From positions 282,001 to 346,000 of the forward strand of contig JACVTC010000069.1 in assembly GCA_016946835.1 (NCBI GenBank): a stretch of DNA of 64,000 nucleotides, given 5' to 3'. This document shows positions 1 to 11,499 of this stretch, one piece after another. Position 1 is the first letter of the stretch; each line of letters opens with the position of its first letter. This DNA is from Neocallimastix lanati (nom. inval.) (Eukaryota; Neocallimastigomycota; Neocallimastigomycetes; Neocallimastigales; Neocallimastigaceae). Under the pieces are notes generated by a model. The model was not told the origin of the DNA and searched no databases. It saw nothing but the letters and a program-made list of their open reading frames with translations. A program made the translations under genes and the position numbers.

Positions 1-329
1 CTTAAATTATAAGAGATGTTTTAAATACATCTTAATATTAATGACATAATAATATTAAAAACTTAGTTTTTGGAGGAAATTATTAGATTACAAATATATT
101 TAAGAAATTATTTTAAGAATATTTAAATTGAATTAAAGGAATAAATTTATTGGAAAAATTATTTTGTTCGTGTAATATTAAAAGTCAATTTAGATATAGA
201 AATAACTAATATTTTAATAATATCATGTTAATATTATAAAATATGGAAAATTTAATATACATATATTCATCAGAAAACCAATATATTCATTATTGACAAA
301 TTAGGTTTAAGGGAGAATGTTATTATATG

Positions 330-720
330 TGAAATACATGAAAAATAAGTTACAAATGTATTGAAACATTTTAATAAAAATAATGAAAAAACCACACTGT
401 AATAATCCTAAAATATATTAATAAAATCGACATTATTATAAACCATAAATTCCTGAATCTTGAAAGTGATAATAATAAATAGTAATAATAAATAATAATA
501 ATTGTTAGAATATGTGTAATATATGAAAAATAAGCTTCAAATGTATTGAAACATAATGAAATATAAATAATATATAAGCTACAATGTATTAATATTTTAG
601 AATAATTAAGTGCTAGTAACTCTTTATTAAAACATATTATTATATTATTAAAATTGACATAATTGTGAACCTGACTCTTAACAATAATAAATAATAATAA
701 TAATAAATAAAAATAAATAA
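330..720. repeat. Diverged direct repeat of about 190 bp
   Basis: The phrase gaaaaataagttacaaatg followed by tattgaaaca near 340 recurs with few changes near 523. The sequences after each copy also match loosely: an aaaattgaca-like stretch, then cctga and atctt or ctctt, then AAT repeats. This looks like an old tandem duplication of noncoding DNA. No coding potential is seen. Confidence 0.45.
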
Positions 721-986
721 AAATAATAATTATTATAATAAATAATAACAATATTAATATATATAAAAAAATTATAAATTAATATAAAATAGACATTTAA
801 TTGATAAAATAAATTAAAGTAATAAAGTAATGAATAATAGCAATATAATGATACTATTTATTATTATTATTATTATTATTATAATAAATAATGTTGATAG
901 AATAATTAAAAAATAAATTATAAAAAATAAATAATAATATAAATTTAATATAAATAAAAATAAAAGTAGTCAACCAATGTTTACAA

Positions 987-1014
987 CAAGCGCCACATTT
1001 ACAAATGTGGCTTG
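987..1014. repeat. Short hairpin, gccacattt/aaatgtggc
   Basis: The arms CAAGCGCCACATTT and AAATGTGGCTTG pair apart from a two-base bulge, with a two-base loop. A second gccacat follows at about 1026, and another gccac near 1050. It is a GC-richer island in AT-rich DNA and may be the end of a decayed DNA transposon. Confidence 0.5.
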
Positions 1015-2280
1015 ATAAAAATAAAGCCACATGATAAAAATACGCCACTAATTAATTAGTATAAATAAAGTTAAAAATTCATGTATTATTAAATCTTTGT
1101 AATTACCATAATAAGAATAAAATATATTAAAAATTTAAATCTTAAAAACCTTAATTTTAATAAATGTTTAATAAAAATAATGTTTATTTGTTATAAAATA
1201 TTATTTATTAATAAACAATAATGAAAATTAATAATAAATAATAAAAATTATAATTTTAATAACAAAAACTAATAAAAATTATTCATAATAGTGATTATTA
1301 TATTTCAATTTTTTTTTTTATTTTTAAATACTAATATAATTCGGTATTATAAATTTAACAGTTATTATTAATTTATAATGGTTTTATTAAATAAAGTTTA
1401 ATAATATAATTCTTAAAAAAAAAAAATTTAAATATTTAAATATTTATGTAATTAAAAAAATTAAAAAAAAAAAATTTACATATTTAAATATTTATGTAAT
1501 TAAAAAAAAAAAAAAATTAAATATTTATATTATTAATATGTATATATCATTTTAACATGATAATCAATAATAGTCATATATTTATGAACTTTATGTTTTT
1601 TTTTTAAAAGTTTTATTTATATTAATTATTAATTATTAATAAGTATTTGTACATATTATTTTTTGATATTAATTACTATTTGATACTTTTTTTCTCTTTG
1701 ATATTAATAAATAATGTTACATATCCATTATTTATAAGTATTAAAACGTTGCTACATATTTTCCTTTGATATTAATAAATATTGTTACATCCCTCTATTT
1801 ATATTAATAAATAGAGTTATTAATAAAATATAATAAAAACAAAAGAGTATAGAGTATCAATTTGGTATGTTTTATATTATTATTATTATATTTATTATTT
1901 ACCAATAATAAGTTAAGGTTTTTTTTATCCTTTTATATATGTTTTTTTTTTTTTTTTTGAAATTGTTTCATTCATTATCCTGTTTTATTTTAGTGGCTTT
2001 TGACTCTATAATATAATGAAATTCATTAGTTTCTTATTAATTAAACTTTCAAAAATTTCCATAGAAAGGAATATTTTTTTTTGTTTTTGTTTATTAGTTT
2101 AATTTATTTTTATAATTTTTTATATTGTTTGAAATATATTTCCAAATAACTATTGGATAGCATTTGAAAATTTATAAAAAAAAAAAAAAATAATTTATTT
2201 GTTTTATCTTCAGGCAATAATAATAGGAGATTTAATTAATTTTTATTTTAAATATATAATTGTATTATATATTTAAAAAT

Positions 2281-2640
2281 AATAAATAATTAAATAATAA
2301 ATAATAAATTAAAAAATAATAAATAATAAAAAATTAAATAATAAATAATAAATAATAAATAATAAATAATAAATAATAAATAATAAATAATAAATAATAA
2401 ATAATAAATAATAAATAATAAAAATAATAAATAATAAATAATAAAAATAATAAATAATAAATAATTAAATAATAAATAAAAAATAATAAATAATAAATAA
2501 TAAATAATAAATAATAAATAATAAATAATAAATAATAAAAATAATAAATAATAAATAATTAAATAATAAATAAAAAATAATTAAATAATAAATAATATAT
2601 AATAAATAATAAATAATAAATAAAAATTAAATATATTTAT
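2281..2640. repeat. (AAT)n/(AAAT)n microsatellite
   Basis: About 360 bases of nearly pure aataat units with occasional aaaat or aatt interruptions. Low complexity, no coding potential. Confidence 0.9.
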
Positions 2641-4374
2641 AATCAATTTTATTTTATTTAATAATATATTATTTATTTAGTATGATATTGGATAAAAATA
2701 GGATTAAATATAAAGAATAAAGAAAAACTTTAAAAAGTGTTGTTTTATCTTTTTTTTTTTGGTCATATGTCATATATAAAAGTATCGATAAAAATATAAA
2801 TTAAAAATACATAAAAAATATAAATGTTTAAAAATATATATATAATATCAATAAAATATATAAAACAGAAAAAGCATATCAAATAGATAAAATATAAGAT
2901 ATATAAAAATAGAAAAAGCAAAGTTAAAACTAGTAAAATAAAGTTAAAAATGCCAATTTCTTTTTTACATATTTTAAGTTTAGTATAATGACATCATTGA
3001 AAAATTAATAATAATAAAAATAAAAACTTCAAATGTTTTAATAAATTGAAAATTTTATTTTTTTGTTTTAATTATTGAATGATTTAAATTTCAAAGTGAA
3101 TTAAATAATGTCAAATCATTGTTGGAGTAAAAAAAACCCTTTTTGTAGTTAACTAATTTTATTTTATATTATTTATTTTGTTTTGTTTTATTTTATTAAT
3201 ACTTTACTTTATTATATTACTTCAGTATTTATTTTATTTTGTTTTATTCAATCTGTACTTTATATTAATATTCTACTATTTATTTTATTTTATTTTATTT
3301 TTATTCACAATCTAACTTTTATTCTAGTAGAAAATAAAAATTACACCTTAATTATATCATTCCATAACAGAATATTCTTACTTGATGAATTTTCAATTAT
3401 TACTCATGCTACTTGAAACAAATTTAACTATTAATGGTTAACTTTTAAAAATTTTTATTTTTATTATTTTTTAAAATTATAATATAAATCATAAAAGATT
3501 TAATAATAATTATAAATTATAACATATAACATATAATATAATAAAATAAAATAATTAAAATAAAATAAAACTTTATAAATTTATTTTCATGTACTTCTTA
3601 TTAACCAAATATATTACACATATTTTTACATATTTTGTAAATAATTAATTTTTAAAAAAAAAAAATATCATAATTCAAAATAAATTTACTATTCATAATA
3701 TATAGTATATATAATTAATAAATAGAAATAAATAGATATATATAGAATGTATTAAATAATAAATAACATATAAAATTAATAGTTTATATATTATTGTTTA
3801 TTTATAATAATTTTTATTATATTGTATTATCAATTCATATCTTATTTTTAATACTATTAATACGATAATTATGATAATAGATAATATATATATATATTAT
3901 TTTGGTAACCATTAGATATATATAAAAAAAAAATTCTGTTATAATATAAATAGATGATAAATCGATTCTCTAAAATTTTATTGTACATTGTTAAAACAAA
4001 ATAAAATATAAAAATATATTAATTATGTATATATTACTATATGATTATTATTAACAGAAAATAAAAATGTATCTATTTATAATTATAGTATATTTTAATG
4101 TTTCACAAATAAAAGAAAAATTTATAGTATCACCAATTTATGTGGATAGTTAATTAAAAAAGAATTAAATCTTCTATTATTAATTATTATTTTTTTATGA
4201 TCTATTTATTTATATTATTTAAGTATTTTATCTCTTCCCTGTCTAAAAAAAAAATTTAAGTATTTTAAGTAAATAAATATTTATATTTTATATCATATTT
4301 TTTAATATTTATTTATTATTTTTTATTATGTATATGTTATATGTAATGAAATTAATACATTATTACAACATATT

Positions 4375-4433
4375 CCTAAATGTTATTTTTTTGTAATTTA
4401 TTTGTAAGTTACAAAAAATTAATAACATTTAGG
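4375..4433. repeat. Inverted repeat with arms of about 22-25 bp
   Basis: The left arm 4375-4396 (cctaaatgtta followed by a T-run and gtaa) pairs with the right arm 4409-4433 (ttac, an A-run, then taacatttagg), around a 12-base spacer. The only imperfection is three extra bases in the A-run arm. The inverted repeat directly adjoins the tRNA-like island that follows. Confidence 0.7.
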
Positions 4434-4600
4434 AGGAATAACTACATTAATCCTCTCACAGGTCAAATACCTTTACACTAACAATTATATTGTCTTGCAA
4501 TAGGAACACTTACCATAGGATAAAAAATTCAAGAAGTAAATTCAGGGTCAATCCAGAAACCTTTTGTGCGTTAGTCCCGAGTACTAACCACTAATTAAAA
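4434..4600 (-). other. tRNA-like relic (possible tRNA-derived SINE or tRNA-Val pseudogene)
   Basis: This is one of the few GC-richer islands in the first 7 kb. Read on the minus strand from about 4594, it shows AGTGGTTAGTACTCGG (A-box/D-arm-like), then GACTAACGCAC (resembling the anticodon loop of a tRNA-Val with AAC), AAAGG, and GGATTGACCC (B-box/T-arm-like). The spacing of these parts is tRNA-like. The acceptor stem is not visible: the sequence runs straight into an A/T tract upstream. About 110 bases of non-tRNA sequence follow, ending at the inverted repeat. A functional tRNA is unlikely. A tRNA-derived SINE or a decayed tRNA gene is the best guess. Confidence 0.35.
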
Positions 4601-4860
4601 AAAATTTTTTTTTATGTCTCATTATTCATTAATTTAGTATCAAATCTAAAGTCCATATTATTAAATTGGAAGTATTAAAATTGACTTTGTTCAATAATAC
4701 TTTTAATTATAAGTCTTTTATTTTATAGAACCTAATTTGCTATAATTATAGTGCTTCTATTCAAATTAAGAGTATATGTTTAACCAATAAAAATCAAGGT
4801 TATGTATAAATAAGTTATTATAGAATTAATTTACACAAATTAGATGATATTTTATATAGG

Positions 4861-4871
4861 TAATAAATAAG

Positions 4872-4910
<39 letters not shown>

Positions 4911-4963
4911 GTAAATAAATAAATAAGTAAATAAATAAATAAGTAAATAAATAAATAAATAAG

Positions 4964-4994
<31 letters not shown>

Positions 4995-5045
4995 GTAAAT
5001 AAATAAATAAATAAGTAAATAAATAAATAAATAAGTAAATAAATG
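4861..5045. repeat. (AAAT)n microsatellite with AAGT variants
   Basis: A run of aaataaat tetramers interrupted regularly by taagtaaat. Minus-strand open frames through it read as Tyr/Leu/Phe/Ile repeats and are artefacts. Confidence 0.9.
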
Positions 5046-7216
5046 TATATAAATAAATAAACATATATAAATTGATAGTGATACAATAGTATAAATTTTA
5101 ATAATATAAAAATATTTTTAAAGTTAAATAAATAATTTTATTATTATTTATTTTTAATATTTAATAAATTAAATTAATTATTTCATGAAACTTTTATTAC
5201 TATATAATTTTCTAATTTTAATGAACAATTAATTAATTAAAATTATTTTAATAAAATTTTTAATAACATAATATTAGATAATATAAAATTATTTATATAA
5301 TAAATATATATTGTTAAAATAAATACATATTTAATTTAGTAATAAACTATATTAAACTATATAATAAAATAAAATACTTTAATATGTATTTAATAAATAT
5401 ATAATCAATAATACTTATAATTAATTTATTAAGAAACTAATAAATAAAATTTACTACATAAATTAAATTTATGTTGTACACCTTATTTCTTATTTATTTG
5501 TGCTATTTATTACAAGGTTAAAACTAATCAACCGCTGCTATTTACTATTTTAAAATTTAAATAGTATTTAATTGCAAATAAAAAAAAACTTTAACTCTTA
5601 TTTGTTTATGCTATTGTTAAAAATCAATTATTATAATATTTTTGATTATTATTACAAATCCGTTAAACCAATGGATAATAAGATAATTTTTTTTAAACCA
5701 ATGAAAAACAAATAAAATTTAAAGTAGGAAATTTTTTTTATTATTAAGTCTATTAAATCTAATCCATTTATTGGATCAATTGAGATAAGTTATTATAATA
5801 TATATATGAATTATAATATATATTTATAAATTTAATAAAAATATATTTTACATGATAATAAATATATATAAATATATTTAATATAATTTTTATTCAAAAA
5901 AAAAAAAAAAAGACAAATAAATGTATTTTAATATTAATTTTATTTATATAATTATAGTCTATTGTTAATATATTAATATTATTATAAATTTAATTAAATT
6001 CTTATTACATTATCAGTTTTTTTTTTAAAATAAAATAATGGAATGTATTGTTTGAATATATTATTATATTATGCAAAAATAGAAGAGACGATAAGTTTAA
6101 TATATAATATATTAATGAAAAAATTTTATTTATTTATTTATAATTATTTATTTATTTATTTATAATTAATTAATTATTTATTTATCTATTTATATTTATT
6201 TATTATTATTATTTTTTTTTTTTTGAGTATTAATTTTATAAATATTATAAATATTATAAATATAGATTTTTTTTTTTTTTAAATCTTTTAAATTAGTTTT
6301 AAACTTTTTTATGAATTAAAATTCTCAATCTTAAAGTTTATTAAAAAATTTATTTTTTATTTTTTATTTATTTTGAAATTAAGTTTAAAACGTCATAAAA
6401 ATCTGAAACGTTTTAAAGAGCTATATATAAATAATATAATATATTTTTTTTCAAAAATTTTTTTATTACTTTTTTTCTACTGTTTTTAAAAAGCAATATT
6501 TCTTTCTTTTTTTTTATTTTTTTTTAAACAAATTTATTTAATTATTTTTCTTTAAAAAAAAGCTTAATAAAAAAGAAAGAGAAATAATAAAAAAAAAATT
6601 TTAAATTAAGATTATATTTCCTGGTAATTTTTCTTGCTAGCTTAATATTATAAAGTAAAAATAAAAATCACTTTTTATTAAAAAGTGGCTTCAAATTAAT
6701 TTTATATTTAAAAAAAATTTTTAATAGTATATCAAATGATCTTCAGTTAATATAAAAAATAAATAAAAGTAATTATACAAATCAGTAGTGAGAAAGTTTT
6801 GAATTATCAAAAAAAAAAAAAAAACATATATATATATATGTATACTGTAGAAATATATATATTTATAAAATCAGAAATTCAAAAAAAAAAAAAAAAAAAA
6901 AATAAAATAAAATAAAAATAAGATTTTTTGAGATAGAAAAAATAATAAAGTACTATAAAATTTGATTATTAATTTTTATTTTGTATATAAAAAAATTATA
7001 TAATAGATATTCAAGACAAATATTAAGGAAATATACTAAACGAATTGAATAAAAATTAAGAAAATTATTTATAGGTAAATATATATATAAATTTGATATT
7101 AAAAAATAGTAATATATATTAATTATTAAAAATATTTGGAAACTAAAAAATTATAATAAAAAATTACAATTAAACATAAAAAATAGATTAAATAATATAT
7201 AAAAAATATCGTCAAA

Positions 7217-8227
7217 ATGAAATCTTATATCATCGCTGTGTTATTTGTTATAGTTATTATTAACTCTGTTTTTGCCCAATACAGTAATCAATTTAATCAA
7301 GGACAAACTGAATATGAGAGAGAACAAGCTATAATACAAAGCGAAATGGCTCCAGCCAATCCAGCTCCACAACCAGTTCAACCAATACAACCACCAGTTG
7401 CTCCACCAGTTCAACCTCAAGCTTCACAACCAATTGCTCCACCAGTTCAACCAGTTCAACCTCAAGCTTCACAACCAATTGCGCAACCAGTACAACCAGT
7501 ACAACCAATTCAACCAATTCAACCAGTTCAACCAGTTCAACAAGACCAACCAATACAACCAACTCAACCAACTCAACCAGAAGTTCAACAACCAATTGCA
7601 CAAGTTGAATCTCCACAACCAGTTCAAGAAAGTGTTACTGAAGAAAAGAAAGAAGGTTCTTCTCATGCCGGTACTTTAGCTGTTACTGGTGTTGCTTTTG
7701 CTTTAATTGCTGGTGTTGGTTACAAGAATTATAAGAAGGACAGTAAGTTCAAATTACCAGAATTACCAGTTATTCCAGGAATTAATGCACCAAAGGATGC
7801 TGCTAATAATGAAGTTGTTGTTGAAATGGAAGTTCTTTTAAATGAATCAAGTGAAGCTGAAAACTTTTCATTAGCTAAGAACAGAGCATATAAATGTATG
7901 ATTTCATGGACTCCAAAACAATCCGATGAAATTATTTTAAGACGTGGTGATTTAGTTTGCGTTAAGGAATGTTACAATGATGGTTACACCCTTGGTCGTA
8001 ACTTATCTACAAAGTTCGATGGTATATTCCCAACTTGCTGTTTATGCCGTTCTGAACAAAATATTATTGGTTGTGAATTAGTTAAGAATGGAAAATTCAC
8101 TGCTATTCCAAAGAGAGTTTCATCAAAGAATCGTAGAGAAAGACGTGCTAGAAGAGCTTCAAGAGGTGTATCTTTCTTATCTACCGTTCCAGTATGGAAT
8201 AAGGCTGGATTTACTTCAATTCAATAA
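7217..8227 (+). CDS. Single-pass membrane protein with Pro/Gln-rich ectodomain and SH3 domain
   Basis: This intronless gene encodes 336 residues. Residues 1-20 form a signal peptide: K, a long I/V/L core, then SVFA before Q. Residues of about 45-135 are Pro/Gln-rich with QPVQP, QPIQP and APPVQP repeats. A hydrophobic segment rich in Gly, Ala and Val (about 153-173) is followed by NYKKDSK, giving a type I topology with a cytosolic tail. At about 218-285 the tail carries an SH3-like fold: WTPKQSDEIILRRGD, then DGYTLGRNLS and GIFPTCCL, matching the ALYDY-region, RT-loop and PxxY-pocket positions of fungal variant SH3 domains. A basic C-terminus (RRERRARRASR) follows. This architecture resembles fungal SH3 membrane adaptors linking the cell surface to cortical signalling; that role is inferred. 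Codon choice is GC-richer than the surroundings, suggesting good expression. The ATG is the only one that includes the signal peptide. Confidence 0.9.
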   Translation: MKSYIIAVLFVIVIINSVFAQYSNQFNQGQTEYEREQAIIQSEMAPANPAPQPVQPIQPPVAPPVQPQASQPIAPPVQPVQPQASQPIAQPVQPVQPIQPIQPVQPVQQDQPIQPTQPTQPEVQQPIAQVESPQPVQESVTEEKKEGSSHAGTLAVTGVAFALIAGVGYKNYKKDSKFKLPELPVIPGINAPKDAANNEVVVEMEVLLNESSEAENFSLAKNRAYKCMISWTPKQSDEIILRRGDLVCVKECYNDGYTLGRNLSTKFDGIFPTCCLCRSEQNIIGCELVKNGKFTAIPKRVSSKNRRERRARRASRGVSFLSTVPVWNKAGFTSIQ

Positions 8228-9222
8228 ATTTAAACCAAATAGTAATATATATTATAACATTTTTTTATAAACATTTAAGATTAAATTAAAATAAATCTCA
8301 TTTTAGTAATAAGCCAAAATTTATATATATTTTACTTGTATTTATAATTTTAATATATATTATTCTATATAAAACTTAATTATAATTAAATGGAAATAAG
8401 TCAACGCGCAGAAAAAAAAAGAAAAAGGAATATTTATTTCTTTTATATTTTTCTTTTTTTTAATAATGATATATATTGTTCTTTTTTTTTTTTTTTTGAA
8501 AGAGAAAAAGAAAGGGGAAATATATATATGAATTATTTATTTTTATAGTAAATAACTATTTTTTTTTATATTTATTAATTTCCACAAAATAAAAAAGTAA
8601 AAATACGACAACAAAAATTATTAAATTAAATTATTAAAACAACAAAATACAAAAATAACAATTAATAATTAAAAATACATAATAATTTTAATTCTTTAGT
8701 AATATAAATTTTTTTTAAATGTTGTTATTTTTTTTTTTAATTGAAAAAAAAAAATAAATGTAAAAATAATTTTTATTTATATTGTAAAAATTATTATTTA
8801 AATTTTAAATATGAATATATTTATTTAACAAAATAAAGTTTATTAAAAGAATTAAAATAAATAAAAAAAAAAAAAAAAATAGTGAGATCCTAAGTGGAAT
8901 ATTAAGTTTTAATTTTCATTGATAAATTATAACTAAAGGCAAAAGAAAAAAAGAAAAAATCAACCAAAAAACGAAAAGTATTAAAGTAGAAATTAAAGAT
9001 ATAAAAAACTAAATGCGGTAAATTTGAATTATATCCAAAAAAAAACCAGAAAAAAAAAAAAAAAACCAAAAAAAAACCAAGAAAGAAAAAAGAAAAACTA
9101 AATCAAAATATTTATTTTGAATGAGATTTATAAAAAACAAAAAAAACAAAAAAAAGATCACCTTTATATGTTTTTCTTTTTTTTTTTATTTATTGTAAAT
9201 GGAAAACAATAACAACCACCAC

Positions 9223-9253
<31 letters not shown>

Positions 9254-9677
9254 TAGAATATTAAATTTAATTTTATTTTATCTTAGATTATTATAATTTT
9301 TTTTATGGTGAATAACAAAGTAATTTTTAAATTTTAATTTTATTTTTTTTTTTTTTATTTTATTTTTTATTTTTTAATTCATATAAACATTATAGAATTA
9401 TTATTTTTTTTAATAAGTTTTAAAAATATTAGATATAAAAATTATTATTTTATTCTGTTTATCAGATTTTAATGTAAATTTAATAAATATGTATATATGT
9501 AGCATTTCGTTTTTATAATTTTTTTTTTTTTAAAAAATAATTTTATTTTTATAATTTTTTAATTTTTATACTAAATTTTTATTTTTGAGTAATCTAAAAA
9601 TGTAATAATATTAATAAAATAAAAAAAAAAAAATAAAAATAAAAAAAAAATAAAAAATAAAAAATAAAAAATAAAAC

Positions 9678-9721
<44 letters not shown>

Positions 9722-9735
9722 CTAATATTTTTATT

Positions 9736-9793
<58 letters not shown>

Positions 9794-9836
9794 TTGATCT
9801 TTTTAATTTTTGTTTGGAAATAAAATCAGAAAAGTA
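8228..9836. other. AT-rich spacer
   Basis: 3' flank of the SH3 gene, then homopolymeric A and T tracts (long A-runs near 9220-9250 and 9685-9716). It ends in a (TTA)n run at about 9740-9794 directly in front of the LINE relic. No gene seen. Confidence 0.7.
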
Positions 9837-9839
9837 ACT

Positions 9840-11471
9840 TTTATTATTATTATTATTAAATTATTACTCACAATATTAAAAGTTCATGAATGGGCTATTA
9901 AAAATGAAATGACTTTTGGAATTAATAAGTGTGCTACTCATGTTGTAAAACCGATTAACTTTGTTAAACCGATAAATTATGAAGATCCATCTTTCTTTAT
10001 TGGTAGTAACAAATTACCTAAAACTGACAACTATACTTATCTTGGTATTCCTTTTGATGAATCTTTATCATTGAAACCTATACAATCCAAAATTAAACAG
10101 TAATTTAAACGTCAACTTAAATTCGTACTTTTGATTTCTTATTAATAAATCTATTCCTCTCCCATTGAAAAAATATGTTTTAATTTCGTTTATTCTTAGT
10201 CTTGTTATATATTATGCTCCTCTCTTTGGTTCAAATAAGAGCAGATGTTCTATAGCTCAAAAAAATTATTAATAGAGGACTTTATTGGAGTTATGGATTT
10301 AAATCTTGCAATTCTTCTGTTAGTCTCTATGATATTACTCGTGAATTGAGAATACCTCCTCTTTCAGCTGTCTGTGCTCTATCTCAATTACGATGCTTTA
10401 GAAAATGGAAAAACTCATCATGTATTATTAATCATCTCATTAATAATATTCCTACTATGTCACATTACTCATGGACTAATGAATCAAGGACTTTGGATAA
10501 GAAATTAAATGGTAAAAAAACAAGTGAAATAAAGAAGTTTTATTGGGAAAGGGATGTCTTCAAACCCTCAAAAGCTAAAAAAGCAATTATTTACAAGGAG
10601 AATGATTTTGGATTTATTTCAGAAATCAGAAACTTAACATTTCAATATCCTAAGTATCAGTTGGGATTCTTTTGGATTTCTCAAATTAGATGTGGTTTTA
10701 AATTTGATATTAGTATTTCCATTAAAAGAAAAATCGTCTCAGAAGATAGCCCTAAATGTTGTCCTTGTTGTTGATGTTAGTGTACCTAGCTTTTCTCACT
10801 GGATCTTTGCCTGTAAAGAATTGGAAAATTACAGAAATAAATCTTTACCTTTTCTAGATGATCTCTTTTTGAAGCTTGCAATGATAATTAAACAAAAATC
10901 CTTGGATGTCTCTTTAGATTCAGAAAAGGATTATGATAATAATATTTATTACTTTATATTGAGTGCTCTTCTTGGCGGGGCCTTCAATATATGAAAAAAT
11001 TAAACTTAATGATGGGGAACAAAGACAATTAATTGACAATATTTTTTAAACAAAGTTCAACTTCGTCGATTGTTCCGTATTTTGTGGGGATTGAGGAGTT
11101 TTTAACAAACGTAATACCTTTAATTTATCGATCTTTTTAGATTGATGATGAAATAGTATTCCGTTGAATCTACCGTTGCCAAGAGCGTCGACGTCGAAAT
11201 GATAAGGCATGGATTTTCACCTCCCGGTGAAAAAACTAATACAGATTCGTTTGATAACACTAATACTGAAATTATTACTCGCAATAATGGACGTGGTATT
11301 ATCATCGAGGAATGGGAAAAGTTAGAGGCTATTGATTCTAATGCACTTTTATAATTTTTTAATATATAATATTTTATTTCATGTATTTTATTATTTTTTT
11401 CTTTAAAATCATGTAATTTGATTATTATTATAAATTAAATAAAGTTATTCTCATAGTCTAAAAAAAAAAAA
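9840..11471 (+). mobile_element. 5'-truncated, frameshifted LINE (non-LTR retrotransposon), copy A
   Basis: Conceptual translation in shifting frames gives the C-terminal half of a LINE ORF2. At 9855-10103 there is HEWAIKNEMTFGINKCAT then NYTYLGIPFDESLSLKP, the stretch after the catalytic palm of a reverse transcriptase. At 10345-10774 there is LRIPPLSAVCALSQLRCF followed by a region ending in a Cys cluster (CCPCC). Continuing in another frame at 10770-10994 is SHWIFACKEL, completing a C-P-C-C...H-W-I...C metal-binding motif typical of these elements. The last frame stops at 11354. A 3' UTR with aataaa and a poly(A) tail at 11460-11471 follows. Stops and frameshifts (for example near 10103 and 10774) make it dead, and the RT catalytic motifs are lost by 5' truncation. 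(ATT)n sequence lies on both sides. Confidence 0.88.
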
Positions 11472-11499
11472 TTATTATTATTATTTATTTTTATTTAAT

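Larger units (their letters stand above)
1..7216. other. Gene-poor AT-rich region
   Basis: I see no supportable gene. The stretch is A/T homopolymers, TTA/AAT and AAAT microsatellites and a few higher-complexity islands (330-700, 960-1060 and 4370-4600), which are listed separately. The short open frames here (for example around 371-751 and 3183-3416) translate to Ile/Leu/Tyr/Phe strings, as expected from AT-rich noncoding DNA. The last few hundred bases should contain the promoter and 5' leader of the SH3 gene, but no motif stands out from the background. Confidence 0.7.

Noticed and set aside
371-751. 126-codon open frame on the minus strand
   Set aside because: Composition is Ile/Tyr/Leu/Phe as expected from AT-rich DNA, with no motif and no splice-linked partner.
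3183-3416. 77-codon open frame on the plus strand
   Set aside because: Hydrophobic string from TTTTA-type sequence with no family signal and no neighbouring exon in phase.
4826-5086. Minus-strand open frames through the AAAT repeat
   Set aside because: They read as Tyr-Leu-Phe-Ile repeats produced by the tetramer in any of three frames; the same happens at 14911-15270 and 23464-23661.
7329-7679. Alternative frames (both strands) inside the SH3 gene
   Set aside because: Repetitive Val/Leu/Glu or Asn/Gln/Phe strings forced by the QPVQP DNA repeat; the plus-strand frame with signal peptide and SH3 domain explains the region.
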